A stretch of DNA of 64,000 nucleotides, taken from positions 11,661,001 to 11,725,000 of the forward strand of contig OX327683.1 of the NCBI GenBank assembly GCA_946807835.1, read 5' to 3'. The translations under genes and the position numbers were made by a program. This document shows positions 11,680 to 24,222 of this stretch, in pieces (the first letter of the stretch is position 1; each line of letters opens with the position of its first letter). The DNA is from Ailanthus altissimus (lineage: Eukaryota > Streptophyta > Magnoliopsida > Sapindales > Simaroubaceae). Below the pieces are notes generated by a model that was given only the letters and a program-made list of their open reading frames with translations, was not told the DNA's origin and searched no databases.

Positions 11680-13107
11680 TGATGAACACTTGAAATTACA
11701 CATTTAATAATAGTTTTATATCATTGTTTTGTATTGCTAGTGTATTTAATTTTCTTAACTTAAATATGTTTACAATATTGTACCTAATTATCTTTTAACT
11801 GTTTTGTGGTAGGTTCGGTAAAATAGGCATAACTTTCTACCTAAAGATCCAATTGGAGTGATTCTTGATCCTGTGAAGAGCTGACTTAATGGACTAATAT
11901 ATTTTATTTCAAAACAAATTTGAAATTGGAGTGTTTAGAGGGTGAAAATGGCCTAGAATAGAACTGATCTGCAGTACAGGCCCAGTTTAAACAGTCATCA
12001 GTATTTGGCCCATAACTATAGCAATACGTATCAATATGTATGAGACAACTTAATTTAGAAAGATAAGATACTTATCTACAATTTTATTGTTTTGAACAAC
12101 AGCTAATTTGGATCACATAAATTCTAAATTGGATAATCAAATGGGTACCTTAGTGATAATCAATGCAAATTATTTTACCACCATTCTTGACTTTCATCAT
12201 CCAAGTGGTTCCCTCCTAATTTGTCTCGATTTATCCATGTGTTTCTATAAATAGGTGGCTTGTTTATGTCTAAACCATGTAATTAGAAAGTTAGAATTTA
12301 GTTCAAAATACTTGTCCTTTGTATTATCTCTTTGTAATATTATTTCTCTTGTTTACTATTAAGTCATGTTATTTCTTCTTCCATTTCTTTTCTTTTTTTT
12401 TAGTTTTATTATGTCCAAATAATTTTATTTATGCTAAGGTAAAAGGGTGAAGCTCTTGGCAAGGTAATAAGATATGTTTAACACTTATTCATTAATTTAA
12501 TGCTTCATTTTTAAGTTATGGAAATTTATATATGATGTATTTATTTTGTTTGTAGAATTAATATCCTTTCTTCTAAAGTGGTGATTCTTGATTTATTATT
12601 GACAAACTTTATACTTGGCACAATAAATTCTTGAAACCATTTACAAGATTTGATGTATATAACCTTTCTTGTAAAGTAAGAATCTTAATTTATTGTAGAC
12701 AAATATAAAGATTGACATAATAAATACTTGAACCCATTTATAAGATTTGGTGTATAATAATTGAAAAAAATAAATACTAATCAATATATAAATGATGATG
12801 AACTTTAATTGTTATATTTTTCGGTTGGAACCTCCTTTGTGTGAGGATTCCAATTGAGTTATAAAAAGAGTTAAATATATTCTTACTTCTTATGCTAAGA
12901 GTGGATCCCCCTAACCTTAACTTTTATTTGAATTGGTTAATTGAATTAATATTTGCAACATCTTATACTACATTAATTGTCTTTAAAGTTATTATAGTTT
13001 GTAATTTTAATTCTACTTCCCTGTGGATCGACCTCGTTCTCATCGGGTTATTTATTACTTCAACAATCCTGCACTTGGGAATAAACTATTATATTCTGGA
13101 CGTGTCA
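11680..13107 (+). mobile_element. Solo LTR, Ty3 (Tat/Athila-like) type, plus orientation
   Basis: Starts TGATGAACACTTG and ends GGACGTGTCA; flanks ACCCC (11675-11679) and GCCCC (13108-13112) form a 4/5 target duplication. Near the 3' end it carries CCCTGTGGATCGACC (13019-13033), the plus-strand version of the block seen inverted in the neighbouring LTRs. Removing it joins viral sequence on both sides. Confidence 0.7.
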
Positions 13108-13112
13108 GCCCC

Positions 13113-13501
13113 AACGTTATGTGTTTACTTTTGTCCAATCTATAATAATTTTCTTGTATGGTGGTCTACGTGCCACGTTAAAAGATTTTTAATTATTGTT
13201 GTTTTGTTTGTATTAGGAGTCCTTGGCCACTCATTCCTTTGTACAAGGCACAGTTTGCCAAGAAAAATAAAATCCCTTTTTCTCTCATTCCATAAGTTGT
13301 TAAATTTCCTCCCGGTTGTTCTTTAAGTAATTCTTAGGTAAAAGAATAAAATGAGTTGATAATTTTTTTTGAAGTTTTAATAAAACTTAATCAGTCAATT
13401 ATGCTCTAAAGTTACCTTGCGTAAGGGATCCTCTGTATTAGAAAGACTGAAAAAAAAGTATTTTCGAATTGGATCAAATCCTGTTCGGGGAGTTGTCATT
13501 G
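13113..13501 (+). promoter_or_regulatory. Pararetrovirus 3' intergenic / promoter-like region
   Basis: Contains GTCTACGTGCCACGT (ACGT-core elements, as in caulimovirid promoters), then a pyrimidine-rich stretch and TTCCATAAGTTG as a possible TATA region near 13290. It lies between the coding end and the 16-bp flank repeat. Assigned by position and general likeness only. Confidence 0.35.
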
Positions 13502-13670
13502 GGTTATGTAAGAGGCTAGGGCGTGACTCTATCTTTATATTTCTTGTATTTATTTTAAGCTATTTACTTGTTTTATTGGTTTATTTTGCATAAATGATTC
13601 ATAATTACTTTTTAGAATACATAAACCCAATTCACCCCTTCTTGGATTGTCTACATGATCATTAGACTAA
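13502..13670 (+). mobile_element. Right part of the split SIRE-like copia LTR
   Basis: TCTTTATATTT...TATTTTAAGCTATTTACTTG and CCCAATTCACCCC match 37210-37345 closely. It begins with the 16-bp repeat shared with 4198-4213. Confidence 0.6.
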
Positions 13671-14182
13671 CATAACTATCTTGATATTTTTTAGCTTTTT
13701 GTTGAAGACAAAAAAAGGAAACTTTTGATGCATTTTGATGTGAATATTTACACCTAATTGAATCATGATACTGATGCTTCTTATACCAATCATGTTTGAG
13801 ATTTTACTTTGAAGCTTGACGTAAGAAAGTTATTTTACAGTCTTAATTCATATAAAAATCTCCATTAAGATATCAAAATACATGAGATATTTATCATTAT
13901 AAAAAGGGAATAAATTGTGGGCTATGGTAAAGGCCTATTTTGATGAAATATGAAACATAAGATATTTATTTCAAAGATTAATATTTCTTCCCTTTTTTGA
14001 TATCATTAAAAAGCAATGATAACATAAAATATAAACCATAAGATAAGTAGTTCCACTTATGATGCCATAGTCCATAAATTCTAACAATAACTCATCAATA
14101 AAATTAAATTCATCAAAAGTTTATAAACATTCATAATATGTCATCAAGAAAAATATTTTCATACATTATTAAGGTACCATCA
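13671..14182. other. AT-rich spacer
   Basis: No coding or repeat signal recognised. Confidence 0.5.
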
Positions 14183-15667
14183 AGTATAGACAGGACCGGC
14201 CTCGGAACCCTCTATTGCTTCCCAGTAGGTCCCATCGAGCACCCAAATAGAAGTTTCTCAGAGTCTAATTACCAATATTGGGAAATTTTGTGAGGCGAAT
14301 CCTTTTTAATTCTTGCTATAACTAACTAAATCCTAGAATATAAGTGAGGATACTTTACCAATTTTTTTTAAAAAAACAGATAGAGTTTCCTCTTTTTTTC
14401 TAAAAACCCCAAAATACAAAACTTGCAAATAAGCCACACTTCCATTTCAAACAATTTTCTCAACTTCAAAATAGGACATCCAGTCCTTCTAAAATCAAAT
14501 CCAAACTCAATACAGCAAATTCATTCTAATTCATAAAAATTAATTTACAATAAAATTAACATACTATGGAAAAGTGAAAACTGTGACTATATTACAGAAA
14601 CCGTTTCTTGTTTGTTTAAAACATATTTACAAGATGCACAAAATCTATACTACTATGCAAAAAATTAAAAGGTGATATTCAGAACATTTACATTTACAAA
14701 ATGATCATTTGACTTGGCTCACTAATTTGATGTAGGAGAACTAACAACTTGCGTACCGAGGCCTGCACCTAGAAAAGGGTTTTAGAAAACATAAAACACA
14801 AAATGGGTGAGCTAAAGGAGCTTAATAAGTGATTTTAAAATTTCTAATAAAAAATAAGATTCTATATAAACATTAAATTCTGCAAACAGCCTAAAACATG
14901 CTTCTCAAGCTATTATAAAACTGTAAAACTGTTTCTAAATATCATATGCTGATAAAATCCTGTGGAGTGATTTTTATTAATAAAATTTGTAAACAATTGC
15001 TAGAATCTGTAAAAATATAGTAACTTACATGTATATATATTTAAATGCAATGATATGTGTTTGATAACTCAAAATCTACTAAAACTCTCGCTCGGCGATT
15101 TTCTTTCTAAACTGCACCAAATGGTAACCTTAAAGCTCTATACTCATGCAGCGACTAAACTAGCACTGCACAACTTGAGTAGCTTATAGGACGTCTAAAC
15201 TAGCAACACTCATTGTGACATCTAAAAATATCTCACTGGCTAGGCAGCAAAATTCTACATCGCCTACATATAGTGAGACAATACCCCGTACACATAAAGT
15301 GACTTACATGACTCGACAACTCAACTTCTTAGGGTTAGTAACACACCCCCAATACTTGCCCATGTATACGGGATATACCGGCCAGGTCTTAAACTATCAC
15401 CATATTCTAAATCTGAGGGTACCAATGGCCTTTGAAAACTAATTAAATAATTTTAAAAACTGTTTCTCAAACTGAACATAGAAATTAATAATTATAACAG
15501 TATACAAAAAATTGTAAATCATGCTTATACATTTAAAATCACATAAACATAAAATTTTAATATGCTAAAACATATTAAACGATTGATAAACAATTATAGA
15601 TTTTCACTTACCAAATGCTCCAAGCTCAATTCTTCTTCGAAAATTTTTCTTCTTTTATCGCTCTCGG

Positions 15668-18600
15668 TGTAATATCCAATCTCTATTAGTAGTATTTGTT
15701 GGAGGTGTTGGGTTGGGCGAATCAACTAGGTTCTTGCATGTGGGTTGTGTTTATCATACAAACAATAAACATATCTCATACATACATGTGCACAGCGGAA
15801 GATTAAATATAATGAACACAGAAATTAGCATTTGATTAAACTAAAATTCGAGATTGAGAAATATCACCAATGAAGCCTTTGGATTAATTTGCTTGAAGTC
15901 CACCATGAAATGAATCTTTGATCAATTCTAGCAATCAACAAGGGTGAGTTTGATTGTCTAGAATGGCAGTATGTTAATCCAGCATTTTATTTAACACTTA
16001 AACATTTTTCAAAGTTAAACAATTTAACTTAATCAATTTTGTTTTTCCTTTTATTCAACTCTTGAATAAATAAAACAAATATCCTTTTTAGTTATTACAT
16101 TTAGTAATCATTAATTCAATTTGTTTTGTTGTTCTAACACTTAAAACACAAAACAAAGAATTTCAATTTCTCAAATTGAAATGGCTCCCAAAAATGCAAA
16201 ACCTATAAACTAAAAGCTTATGAATTTTGAATTTCAATTCACTTTATATACTAATGCATAAATTCCAAACTAATTTGAATTTTATTTGTATTTCATTTGG
16301 TTTAACCTAACCTTAGTTAACATTTAACCTTAGTTAGATTATTTTAACTTAACCTTTAAGTTAATAAATATTTAATTATTCTAACCATAATTAACTAACT
16401 TAACCTTAGTTAGGTTAACCTTTACTTAATCATTAAGTAAAGTTAACTAAATTAACCATATGATTAACCTTTAATCATAGTTAAATTAAATCGTTTATTT
16501 AACAATTAAATAAATAAATATTTATTCTTATTATTTAACAATTAAATAAGCATAAAGTGAAATTACTATTATATCCTTACTCGGTTACCAAGTTAACCTA
16601 AAGTGGGTCCCACCATTTAACTATATACTTTAGTTAACGTAACCTTAGTAATTGCTGAATTATACTGTATTGAACAATTCAATACGATACACTGCCCAAG
16701 TGCTCAAAGAGTACATTTCATATTGGGACTCTCTAGGTCCACACCCGATTTGTCAAATGGAACTATTCCATTAATCCGTAATCGATGCCCCACGCACACG
16801 TTACGAATATTACAAATCAACATGTCAGACCATACAAGTTGAGGTCATAACGTATACTTATAATCCCTCCATCATTTATACCCTGGATGTGCAGGGATAT
16901 AGATCAGCACCGTCAAATCCCCATTTGCTCATCCATAATCTTATCTCCAGATTCGTATCTTGATAAACAATATACGCAAACATTTTTGCTATATTGTTTA
17001 ACCCTGTAGGAAACTCTTTTCCCGGGTTTATGCTTGTGGCCACAAGACTTTATGAAATACAATCTCGGAGCATCGGATATGCAACTTACCTACGTAAGCT
17101 GATGGATTCCGTATCTACACACACCGGACTCCATGAGCATCGGACCATACCCAGCGACACATAGCGGTCAGACCATGAAAGGTCTCTTACATATGTGGAA
17201 CCAAAGCATGATGGATCACTCACAAGACCACTGTGGCGCTCAGGTCAAAGAACCACGAATACTACTCAACTCGAGAGGACCTTCCTTTGACTGTGTCATA
17301 GGATATCTATTGGGGTCCTCATAAGTCTGTTCAGTATCCAGTCCTGACTGGATACCTGCATGCCTATACAAGCTCTAAGCTCATGGTCAGCTAAGAATAA
17401 CTATCTGAACCAGTCAGATATAGACATACATTAATCTATTTAAAGTGAATCACCGATAGACCCGCATTGGTGATTATAGATCAGGAACATTATCTTTGAG
17501 ACATACTTATATAATGATATTTCTTAACAATCATTGCAACTCTTTGCAACTATATCATTACAAGTATACTCTCAGGTCTTTGTCCCATTATAAACAAGGT
17601 TCTAACTCTTTAGACCTCGCTGACTCTTATAACCTGCTAACTCTTAACAGTGCTAACTCGTAGCATTTATAACTCTCAGCTTTGATAACTATTAGTTCTG
17701 ATCTAAACTCCTTTAGATCAGATCTAAACTCTTTCAGATCAAACAATGTCTATAATGTTACAAGCATTCTACCATATGATATGATATTAACAATCTTTAT
17801 TCGAAATGTTTACTATATAAATATTAACAATTAATATTCATACAATATTAGAATGGCACGTAAGCACCAGCTCCAACAGTATTGGCACCTAGATTTTGGT
17901 ATAGAGCAAATAAGACACTGTAGGGTTACTCGATTTTAATCCTATTAGAAATATTTTCTTTATAGTGCGCGTGAGAGATATTAGACCTAATTTGATAATT
18001 TCACACTCGATCGGAGCACCGGACGACCCTAGAATATTTTTAGAAATTTTCTCTATTGGCTTGGAAAAGGAAATTCTAATTTACTACATCAATTTTCATT
18101 TAAGGGTGATGTATGGAACAAGCCTTTGTTGAGAAATATAATCCATATATTAGAGAATGGAGCAATTAGAAGAAATCTCATGCATTGCCAAGTTGGAAAT
18201 TCTAGTTAGTTCTTTAAACTATTCTAACTAGATAGTTACAAATGAACTAATTATATAATTAGTTTTCAACTAATGGCAAATTAGTAATTTTAAGTAAGTT
18301 GAAGGGCAAAATGGTCAATTGAGGGAGCACTATATATATGTTGAAAGTGTGTAGAATTTTCAAGTGATTAAAAAGCAAACACTTAGAGCAAAAGAGAGCA
18401 AATTCGAGCTTGAAGGGTGGTGCTACTACAGTGACCTTTCAAGTTTTTTTCTCATGATTTTTCATGCTTAATCAAACCAAAATAAGGTTACATAGCAATC
18501 CCTAAGCTCAATTGAAGTCTCCATTAGTGGAAATTCAAGAAAAAGAGGTAAGAAAATCATTGTTTTATGAGTTTGATAAGTGAGCTTTCAATAATGCTTC

Positions 18601-20627
18601 AATTGATGTTCTTGTGTGTATTATTGGTTTAGATTGAGTTGAATTCTAGTGTGGAGCTTGAAAGAGTCATCAATTTGAAGAAATTGGCAAGGTAAGAATT
18701 AGGGTTTTGGGTGATTTGAATGTAGAGACTTCAATTGGTTTTAATTAGGCAATTAGAATGAAATTGGCTTGATTTTGATGTAATTGGAACAAGAAATTGA
18801 GAAAAGAAATGTTTTAGAATATAGGGTGAAATTCTGCCACTTTAGGGAAGTTAGGGATTAAGTGTTGTTTTGATTGAGTTGTTGTGTGTAAATGATGAAT
18901 TATGTATATTGAATGTATATGGTTGATGGAAAAAAAATCAAAAAATCAAAAATGGGATATAATTGTCCATTTTGGAAAGGTGAAGGGCAATTATGTCCAA
19001 CCAAGTTATAAGGCGTTTAATAATTTTCAGGGCGCCGGGTGATGAGTTAGATTAGATTAAATGACTCTGTAAATAAAAAATTGGGAAGTAGTATGCATCC
19101 GGGCTTTGTACGCCGATTAGGGCATTTAGTAGTTAAATGAGATTTTAGCATTTGATTTGGTTCTAAATGTCTTTTATGGCACGTAAATTGAGAGCGGTAA
19201 CGGGAGCAGAAATCCAGAGCAAAATTGAGCTCGGACCGGTTGTGAGTGAAAATATGCTTTTTTTTGTTATTTTTCGTTTATTATGTTTCTGCATAATGAA
19301 AATATATGTTTTATGAGTTTTCAATGCGTAAACATAATTTATGATCTTGATATATATCCATAGATATGCATTTATATGTTCGGTTTAAGAAACAGTTTTA
19401 AAATTTTTGCATTTATTTTAAAAGCCATTGGTACCCTCAGATTATAGTGGTGGTGATTGTATTAGACCCCACCGGTATATCCCATGCACATGGGCAAGTC
19501 TTGGGGGTGTGTCACTAACTCCGGGAAGTCGGGATGTCAAGTCATGTAAGTCGCTCTATGTGTACTGGGTATTATCTCGCTATATGTATACGATGTAGGA
19601 TTTTGCTGTATAGCCATGTCTTGAGATGTCACTGTGGGTGCTGCTAGTTGAGGTGCCCCGTGATTTACTCACGTGTGCGGTGCTAGTTGAGTCGCTACAT
19701 GAGTATAGAGCTTTAGGGTTACCATTGGTACAGTTTAGAAAGAAAATGGCTGAGTGAGGACTTTACTAGTTTTTGATTTATCGATAGCATTTATGCGTTT
19801 ATATGCATACGACAGTTATTATGTTATACAGATTTTAGATATTGCTTTCCAAAGATGTAGATAAAACCCGCTCAACAAGATTTCATTGGTATATGATATT
19901 AAAAACCATTTTACAGCTTTACATCAGTTTCAGAAGCATGATTTATGCATGTACTTTAGAATTTGCTATCTATGCATAATGTTATTTTATTTGAAATCTT
20001 AATTGCACTCACTGAGCTCATTTAGCTCACCCGTTTTGTGTTTTATGTTTTCTAAACCCTTCCCAGGTACAGGTCTCGGTACGCAAGCTGCTGATTCTCC
20101 TATTGTCGAGTAGTGGGCCAAATCTGAAAATCATTTTTGTATATGTAAATGTGCTAAATAGCACCCTTTATTTTATGCATAGTAGTTGTAGGCATGTATA
20201 TTTGTATGTAGTTTTTGAACCAACAAGAAGCGATTTTGATATTACGATGATGGTTTTTGCTTTTTATGAGTATGTTCATTTTGTGATTCAAATGAAACTA
20301 TTGAGTTGTGTTGGATTTGATTTGGAAAGCACCGAAGGTTCGAATTGGTAGTATTGAGAAGTGTTTGAAATAGAAGTGAAATTTCTTTGCAGGTTTTATA
20401 TGGATTTTATGAAAAACAGGGGAAACTCTGCTATTTTTTTTATAAAAAAATTAAGATGTCATTTTCATGTATATTACAAGATTTTCTCAATAGTAGCAAG
20501 AACTAAAAAGGGGCTCGCCTCGCGGAAATTTCTCAACTTACCTAGTTATATTTTGAGGAACTTCCGTTGAGGTGCCCAACAAGGCCACTGGGACCTACAG
20601 TAGAGGGTCTTGGGGTGGGTCTTAACA
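15668..20627 (+). mobile_element. Middle solo LTR of the same family, plus orientation
   Basis: TGTAATATCC...GGTCTTAACA, flanked by CTCGG (15663-15667) and CTTGG (20628-20632), a 4/5 target duplication. It is interrupted at 15697-17878 by a copia LTR; without that it is about 2.77 kb. The segment 19430-20110 carries GGTACCCTCAG, GGGCAAGTCTTGGGGGTGTG and CAGGTACAGGTCTCGGTACG, each found inverted in the outer LTR. Short open frames inside are not genes. Confidence 0.8.
15697..17878 (-). mobile_element. Inner solo LTR, copia family 'A' (TGTTGGAG...CTCCAACA)
   Basis: Perfect terminal inverted octamer and exact target duplication GTATT (15692-15696, 17879-17883). It shares long blocks with 31402-33625, 34762-37072, 38515-40673 and 40680-42815, such as CTCTTTTCCCGGG, TCTCTAGGTCCAC and GCATCGGACCATACCCAGCG. 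Minus orientation follows from the element at 40680-45958, whose polypurine tract and pol define the strand. A region at 16290-16660 is built from TTAACC/GGTTAA words. Confidence 0.85.
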
Positions 20628-21989
20628 CTTGGTTTCCTTTACCTACATGCTATAATTGACATTTAAAACCTTTACTAATGCTAAAATTATACTTAAACTA
20701 GTAAGCGCCCCAATTGGCATACAATGTCCAAATGGACTCCACTTTCTATTTTCATTTTCATATTCATTCAATTTTCATTAATTCACTATCTGAAGCCACA
20801 AAAATTGCTTAACGCTCTAATAATTTAGTTGGACATAATTGCCCTTCATTTTTACCAAGAATGGATAATTATGTCCTTTTTACTTCATTCTTGATTTTTT
20901 GTCATCCAAATCACAACCAGCTGACACAAGGAATCATTCATATATAACAATTGAACCAAAACATCACTCAAACCCTATAATCCCCAAAGTGGCTGAATTC
21001 ACCATCTTCCACTCAACACATTCCTTTTCTTAAATCATGTAAATTTAATTTTAATGCTCTAATAACATTCAATTGAAGTCTCTACATCAAAATATAGCAA
21101 ACCCTAATTCATACCTTACTAATTCCTTTAGTTTGGTGTCTCCTTGAACTTCAAACTTGAATTCAACTCAAATCTAAGTCAATAATTCAAACAAAGACAT
21201 TAATTGAAATAGTCTTGAAAAATCATAAACCACCATCACTAAATGATGTTTTCTTACCTCTTTTCCTTCAATTTTTTACTAGTGCATGATCTATTTAACC
21301 TTAGAAACTTAGGCTTAGCTTGATTTTAGCTTGATCATGCGTGAAAAATCATAAAAGCCTTGAATTTTAGTACTAGAAATGGTTCTGCATTCTCCCCCTT
21401 TTGTCTCTAATTTTCGCCAACAATATCCCTTTTTGTTTCAATTTTTGCCTTTTTATTTAAGACCAATTTTCTAGCACCTATTCTCATTATCTAGCACCCT
21501 CTAAAATGCCTAATTTACCCCTCAACTAAACTCTAAATATCAAAGATACCATTGGCTAGAAATAGAAGCATACGATTGGCCAATTTCTAACTATTTAACT
21601 AAACTAGTCAAGCTAACCAACATACACTTTTAACTTGGCAATCCATAAGCTAATTCCTCATTGGTTCATTTTTTAATACATGGATTGTGTTTCTTAATAA
21701 AGGCTTGTTCCATGCATAATACTTTTATGGAAATCCATGTGTTAAATTGAAATTTCCTTTTCCAAGCCCATAGAAAAAATTTCAAAAATATTCCATGACC
21801 GTGCGACTCCTTAATCGACTGTGAAATTATCAATTTAGGTATAATACCTCTCACTCGCACCACAAAATAGAAATAGTTCTAATAGGGTTGAAATCGGGTA
21901 ACCCTACGACTTCTTTATTGCTTTATACCAAAATTTAGATACTTACACTATTAATAATAACTGGGTTTTACAAGTATAATATCCATCAA

Positions 21990-22840
21990 CAAGATAAAAA
22001 TTGTTACCAATTTTAATTATGCCTTTTGGCTTTCTTGTCTTATTTGATGTACCCCTAACAAATTCAAATTGCACATTTTGGTAATATTTTTTGGGTTCTT
22101 GAATATTAATAATTCTTCCATTTGGAACTCAAATTTTCTTTTTAACTCCAAATTTCTTAAAAGAACAATTATAAACCTTATGAATATTTTTATTACAATA
22201 GTGACAAATTGAATTTGGTTCATTTAGAAAAGCTGATTTTACAAAATAAGTTTTTAAAGGATTTTACTTTAGGAATTGTTTGTAACTTATACCTCCCTTG
22301 TCAAATATATATATTTTTTTAGAATCAAATAATTTTTTCAAAATTCTTTTGTCCATTTGTGAATTTTATCACAATCTTTATAAATTAATAATTTTCTTTT
22401 AATAGGTCATTTTTAAAAATTAACTCATTGATCTTGGGATTCTTATTTAACTCTTAGATGTATGCTTTAGATACTTCAAGTTCTTCAAAATTTTATTTTT
22501 ATGATTTGAAAAGTGACATTTTTTTCTAATCAAAGATTTTTACTATTTAGCACATCATTTTCTTGAACTTTATTTTGGAGAGCAAAAATTTTCTTTTTGA
22601 GTGAATTATTTTTGGGTACAAAATTTAATCATGTCATCATGTACTTCTTTAAAACTTCATACAATTCATCATAAGATGGTTTATCATACACTTAATCAAG
22701 ATCTTCGAATTTGTCATCTCGTATGGCCACAAGTACAAGATTTGAGTTCTCCAATTCTTCTTCATTATCATCCCAAGTTGGTGCTTCTTTTCCTTTATCT
22801 TTTCCCCCCCTCTTATAATGTTTCTAATACATGCTAAATT
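21990..22840 (-). pseudogene. SIRE-like copia gag remnant with zinc knuckle
   Basis: On the minus strand 22206-22165 reads CHYCNKNIHKVYNCSFKK, a complete CX2CX4HX4C nucleic-acid-binding knuckle followed by basic residues, as in copia gag. Upstream pieces (FDKGGISYKQFLK near 22300) and a charged, coiled-coil-like stretch to about 22840 fit SIRE-type gag. Frames are broken by stops and shifts. Pol is missing on the low-coordinate side, where the outer solo LTR begins. Confidence 0.55.
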
Positions 22841-23211
22841 GCATATGCTGATTGATAATTACAGTTTTTGTTGAGCATATTTTATCTAATGCACAAAATA
22901 AATGGTTCAAGACATTTGCATTTAAAAGAAGTATTTCTAATGTCCTCCTTATTCCACTAATCTTCAAGTTTGGGAATAAGCTTGCCTCTCTTATTCTTTT
23001 TTTTTTTATAGACACATGAGAATCATTTTGTACAATATATCACAGATCATAATTAAAGGCTTACAATTATGTTTTCATCTTAAATTTCTAATGACTAATT
23101 AAATCTATTAAAAAATAGAAGTCTAGTGCTAGATTTCATACATAAATGAACCACCAAGGATTGACATGGATTAGTTTAAGATAGTTAAATCTTAAAATAG
23201 AGAATCCATTT

Positions 23212-23220
23212 TGATACCAA
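23212..23220 (-). promoter_or_regulatory. Decayed tRNA-Met primer-binding site
   Basis: Minus strand TTGGTATCAAAATGG directly follows an LTR end reading ...AATTCACCCCCTCTTGGG. It agrees with the tRNA-Met primer site through TGGTATCA, then has AAA in place of GAG. Confidence 0.6.
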
Positions 23221-24222
23221 CTAAAATCCTAAGTAGGTAACCCAAGAGGGGGTGAATTAGATATTTAAAATATTAATACTCTAAAATGAATAATATATGC
23301 AATTCTTAAAAATATAAATAAATTAAAGCACAAGTAATTGTAATAAATAAGAGAGTAAATGATGGATAAAATGGCATCTAGATGTTTACACCTCGTATGT
23401 TACCAAAAAGAAATATTTATTGCCCTAGACTTAAAGACCTTGGCCGTTAAAAGAAAAGGAATAACCAACCCTTTCTTAGAAAAAGAGTTCAATTGCTATA
23501 ACTCTGTTCTCTTATAACTAGAAATACTTTCTTACTTTGTTTAGTTCTCCTACTCCAGTTTGATAATTCACAATGCCTACATTTACACCTCAAGCAACTT
23601 GCCCTGAGGATTCCACTAAACTTGTCTTAAACTAAGCCAAAATGAACATGCTTGACTTCTAAGGCATCAAGAAACCCTTACAATAAATTAATTTCTAAGG
23701 TACCGATATAACCCTTAATAAATATGTATATCCCTTAACTTTTAAAGTATTTCCACAACTTGAGTAAATCTAATACAGGACATTTGCAAAGCAAGATAAA
23801 ATGCAAAGGCAGTTATATTTTCAGGTTATCTATAATTAACTTGTATTAATTGTGTATAATTTTGTTAATATTTTGAGAGCTTTTCATTAATTGGTAAAAA
23901 CATCACCTTTTTTTATACATATTTTTATTTAAAAAAAAAAGATATTTTACTTAAAAGGAGATAAGTTTTATAAAACCGAACTTGAAAAACACTTAGAAAT
24001 TTTTTTATTTTAAAGCAAACTGATTTAGTGATTTGATTAAAGTGGTTTAATAGTTTAAAATTGCATAACTAATTTCAAACCACCTTAGTAACCAATTTGG
24101 GGCAGAGCTTCTACATCAAAACTGGTTGGCTAGTTTTTGTCAAAGTGGCTTGATAGTTTAGAAACACCATGTCGATTTTGCAAAGTAGTTTAGTAGTTTA
24201 AACCACCTAGCTAGTTTGTTAA
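23221..24222 (-). mobile_element. SIRE-like copia 5' LTR, partial
   Basis: The 3' end (minus) contains the usual TAATTCACCCCCTCTTGGGT and abuts the primer site. The rest is AT-rich LTR sequence with repeated AAACTAGTTTGG-like words near 24000-24215. The upper boundary is hidden by the LTR at 24223. Confidence 0.5.

Larger units (their letters stand above)
4214..13501 (+). mobile_element. Endogenous caulimovirid (plant pararetrovirus) relic, three times interrupted
   Basis: Coding debris in the order movement protein, reverse transcriptase, RNase H and a C-terminal region, all plus strand, is interrupted by LTR insertions at 5799-8210, 9881-11277 and 11680-13107. Without these the relic is about 4 kb, well below the 7-8 kb of complete genomes of this family, so it is partial; little lies between the movement-protein and reverse-transcriptase parts, where capsid and protease would be expected. 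A tRNA-Met primer site is at 4299. The relic is flanked by a perfect 16-bp direct repeat (4198-4213 and 13502-13517). Stops and frameshifts throughout make it non-functional. Florendovirus-like affinity is a guess from domain wording. Confidence 0.7.
14188..21972 (-). mobile_element. Outer solo LTR (about 2.8 kb, Ty3 Tekay/Del-like) split by a second copy
   Basis: On the minus strand it runs TGTAAAACCCAG (from 21972) to ...GGTCCTGTCT (14188), with exact target duplication AGTAT at 14183-14187 and 21973-21977. It is made of two parts, 21972-20633 and 15667-14188, which together cover the same sequence as the plus-strand copy nested between them. Characteristic words: TTTTGGTATAAAGC near the start and CAGGTGCAGGCCTCGGTACGC near 14750. 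No internal coding sequence remains. Clade naming from the long LTR and the TGTAA start is tentative. Confidence 0.8.

Noticed and set aside
12892..13326. 144-codon open frame, plus strand
   Set aside because: It crosses the end of a solo LTR (13107) into the viral 3' region; no family resemblance.
20103..20570. Two open frames of 82 and 69 codons
   Set aside because: Inside the middle Ty3-type LTR; the inverted copy at 14.2-14.7 kb does not keep the frames.
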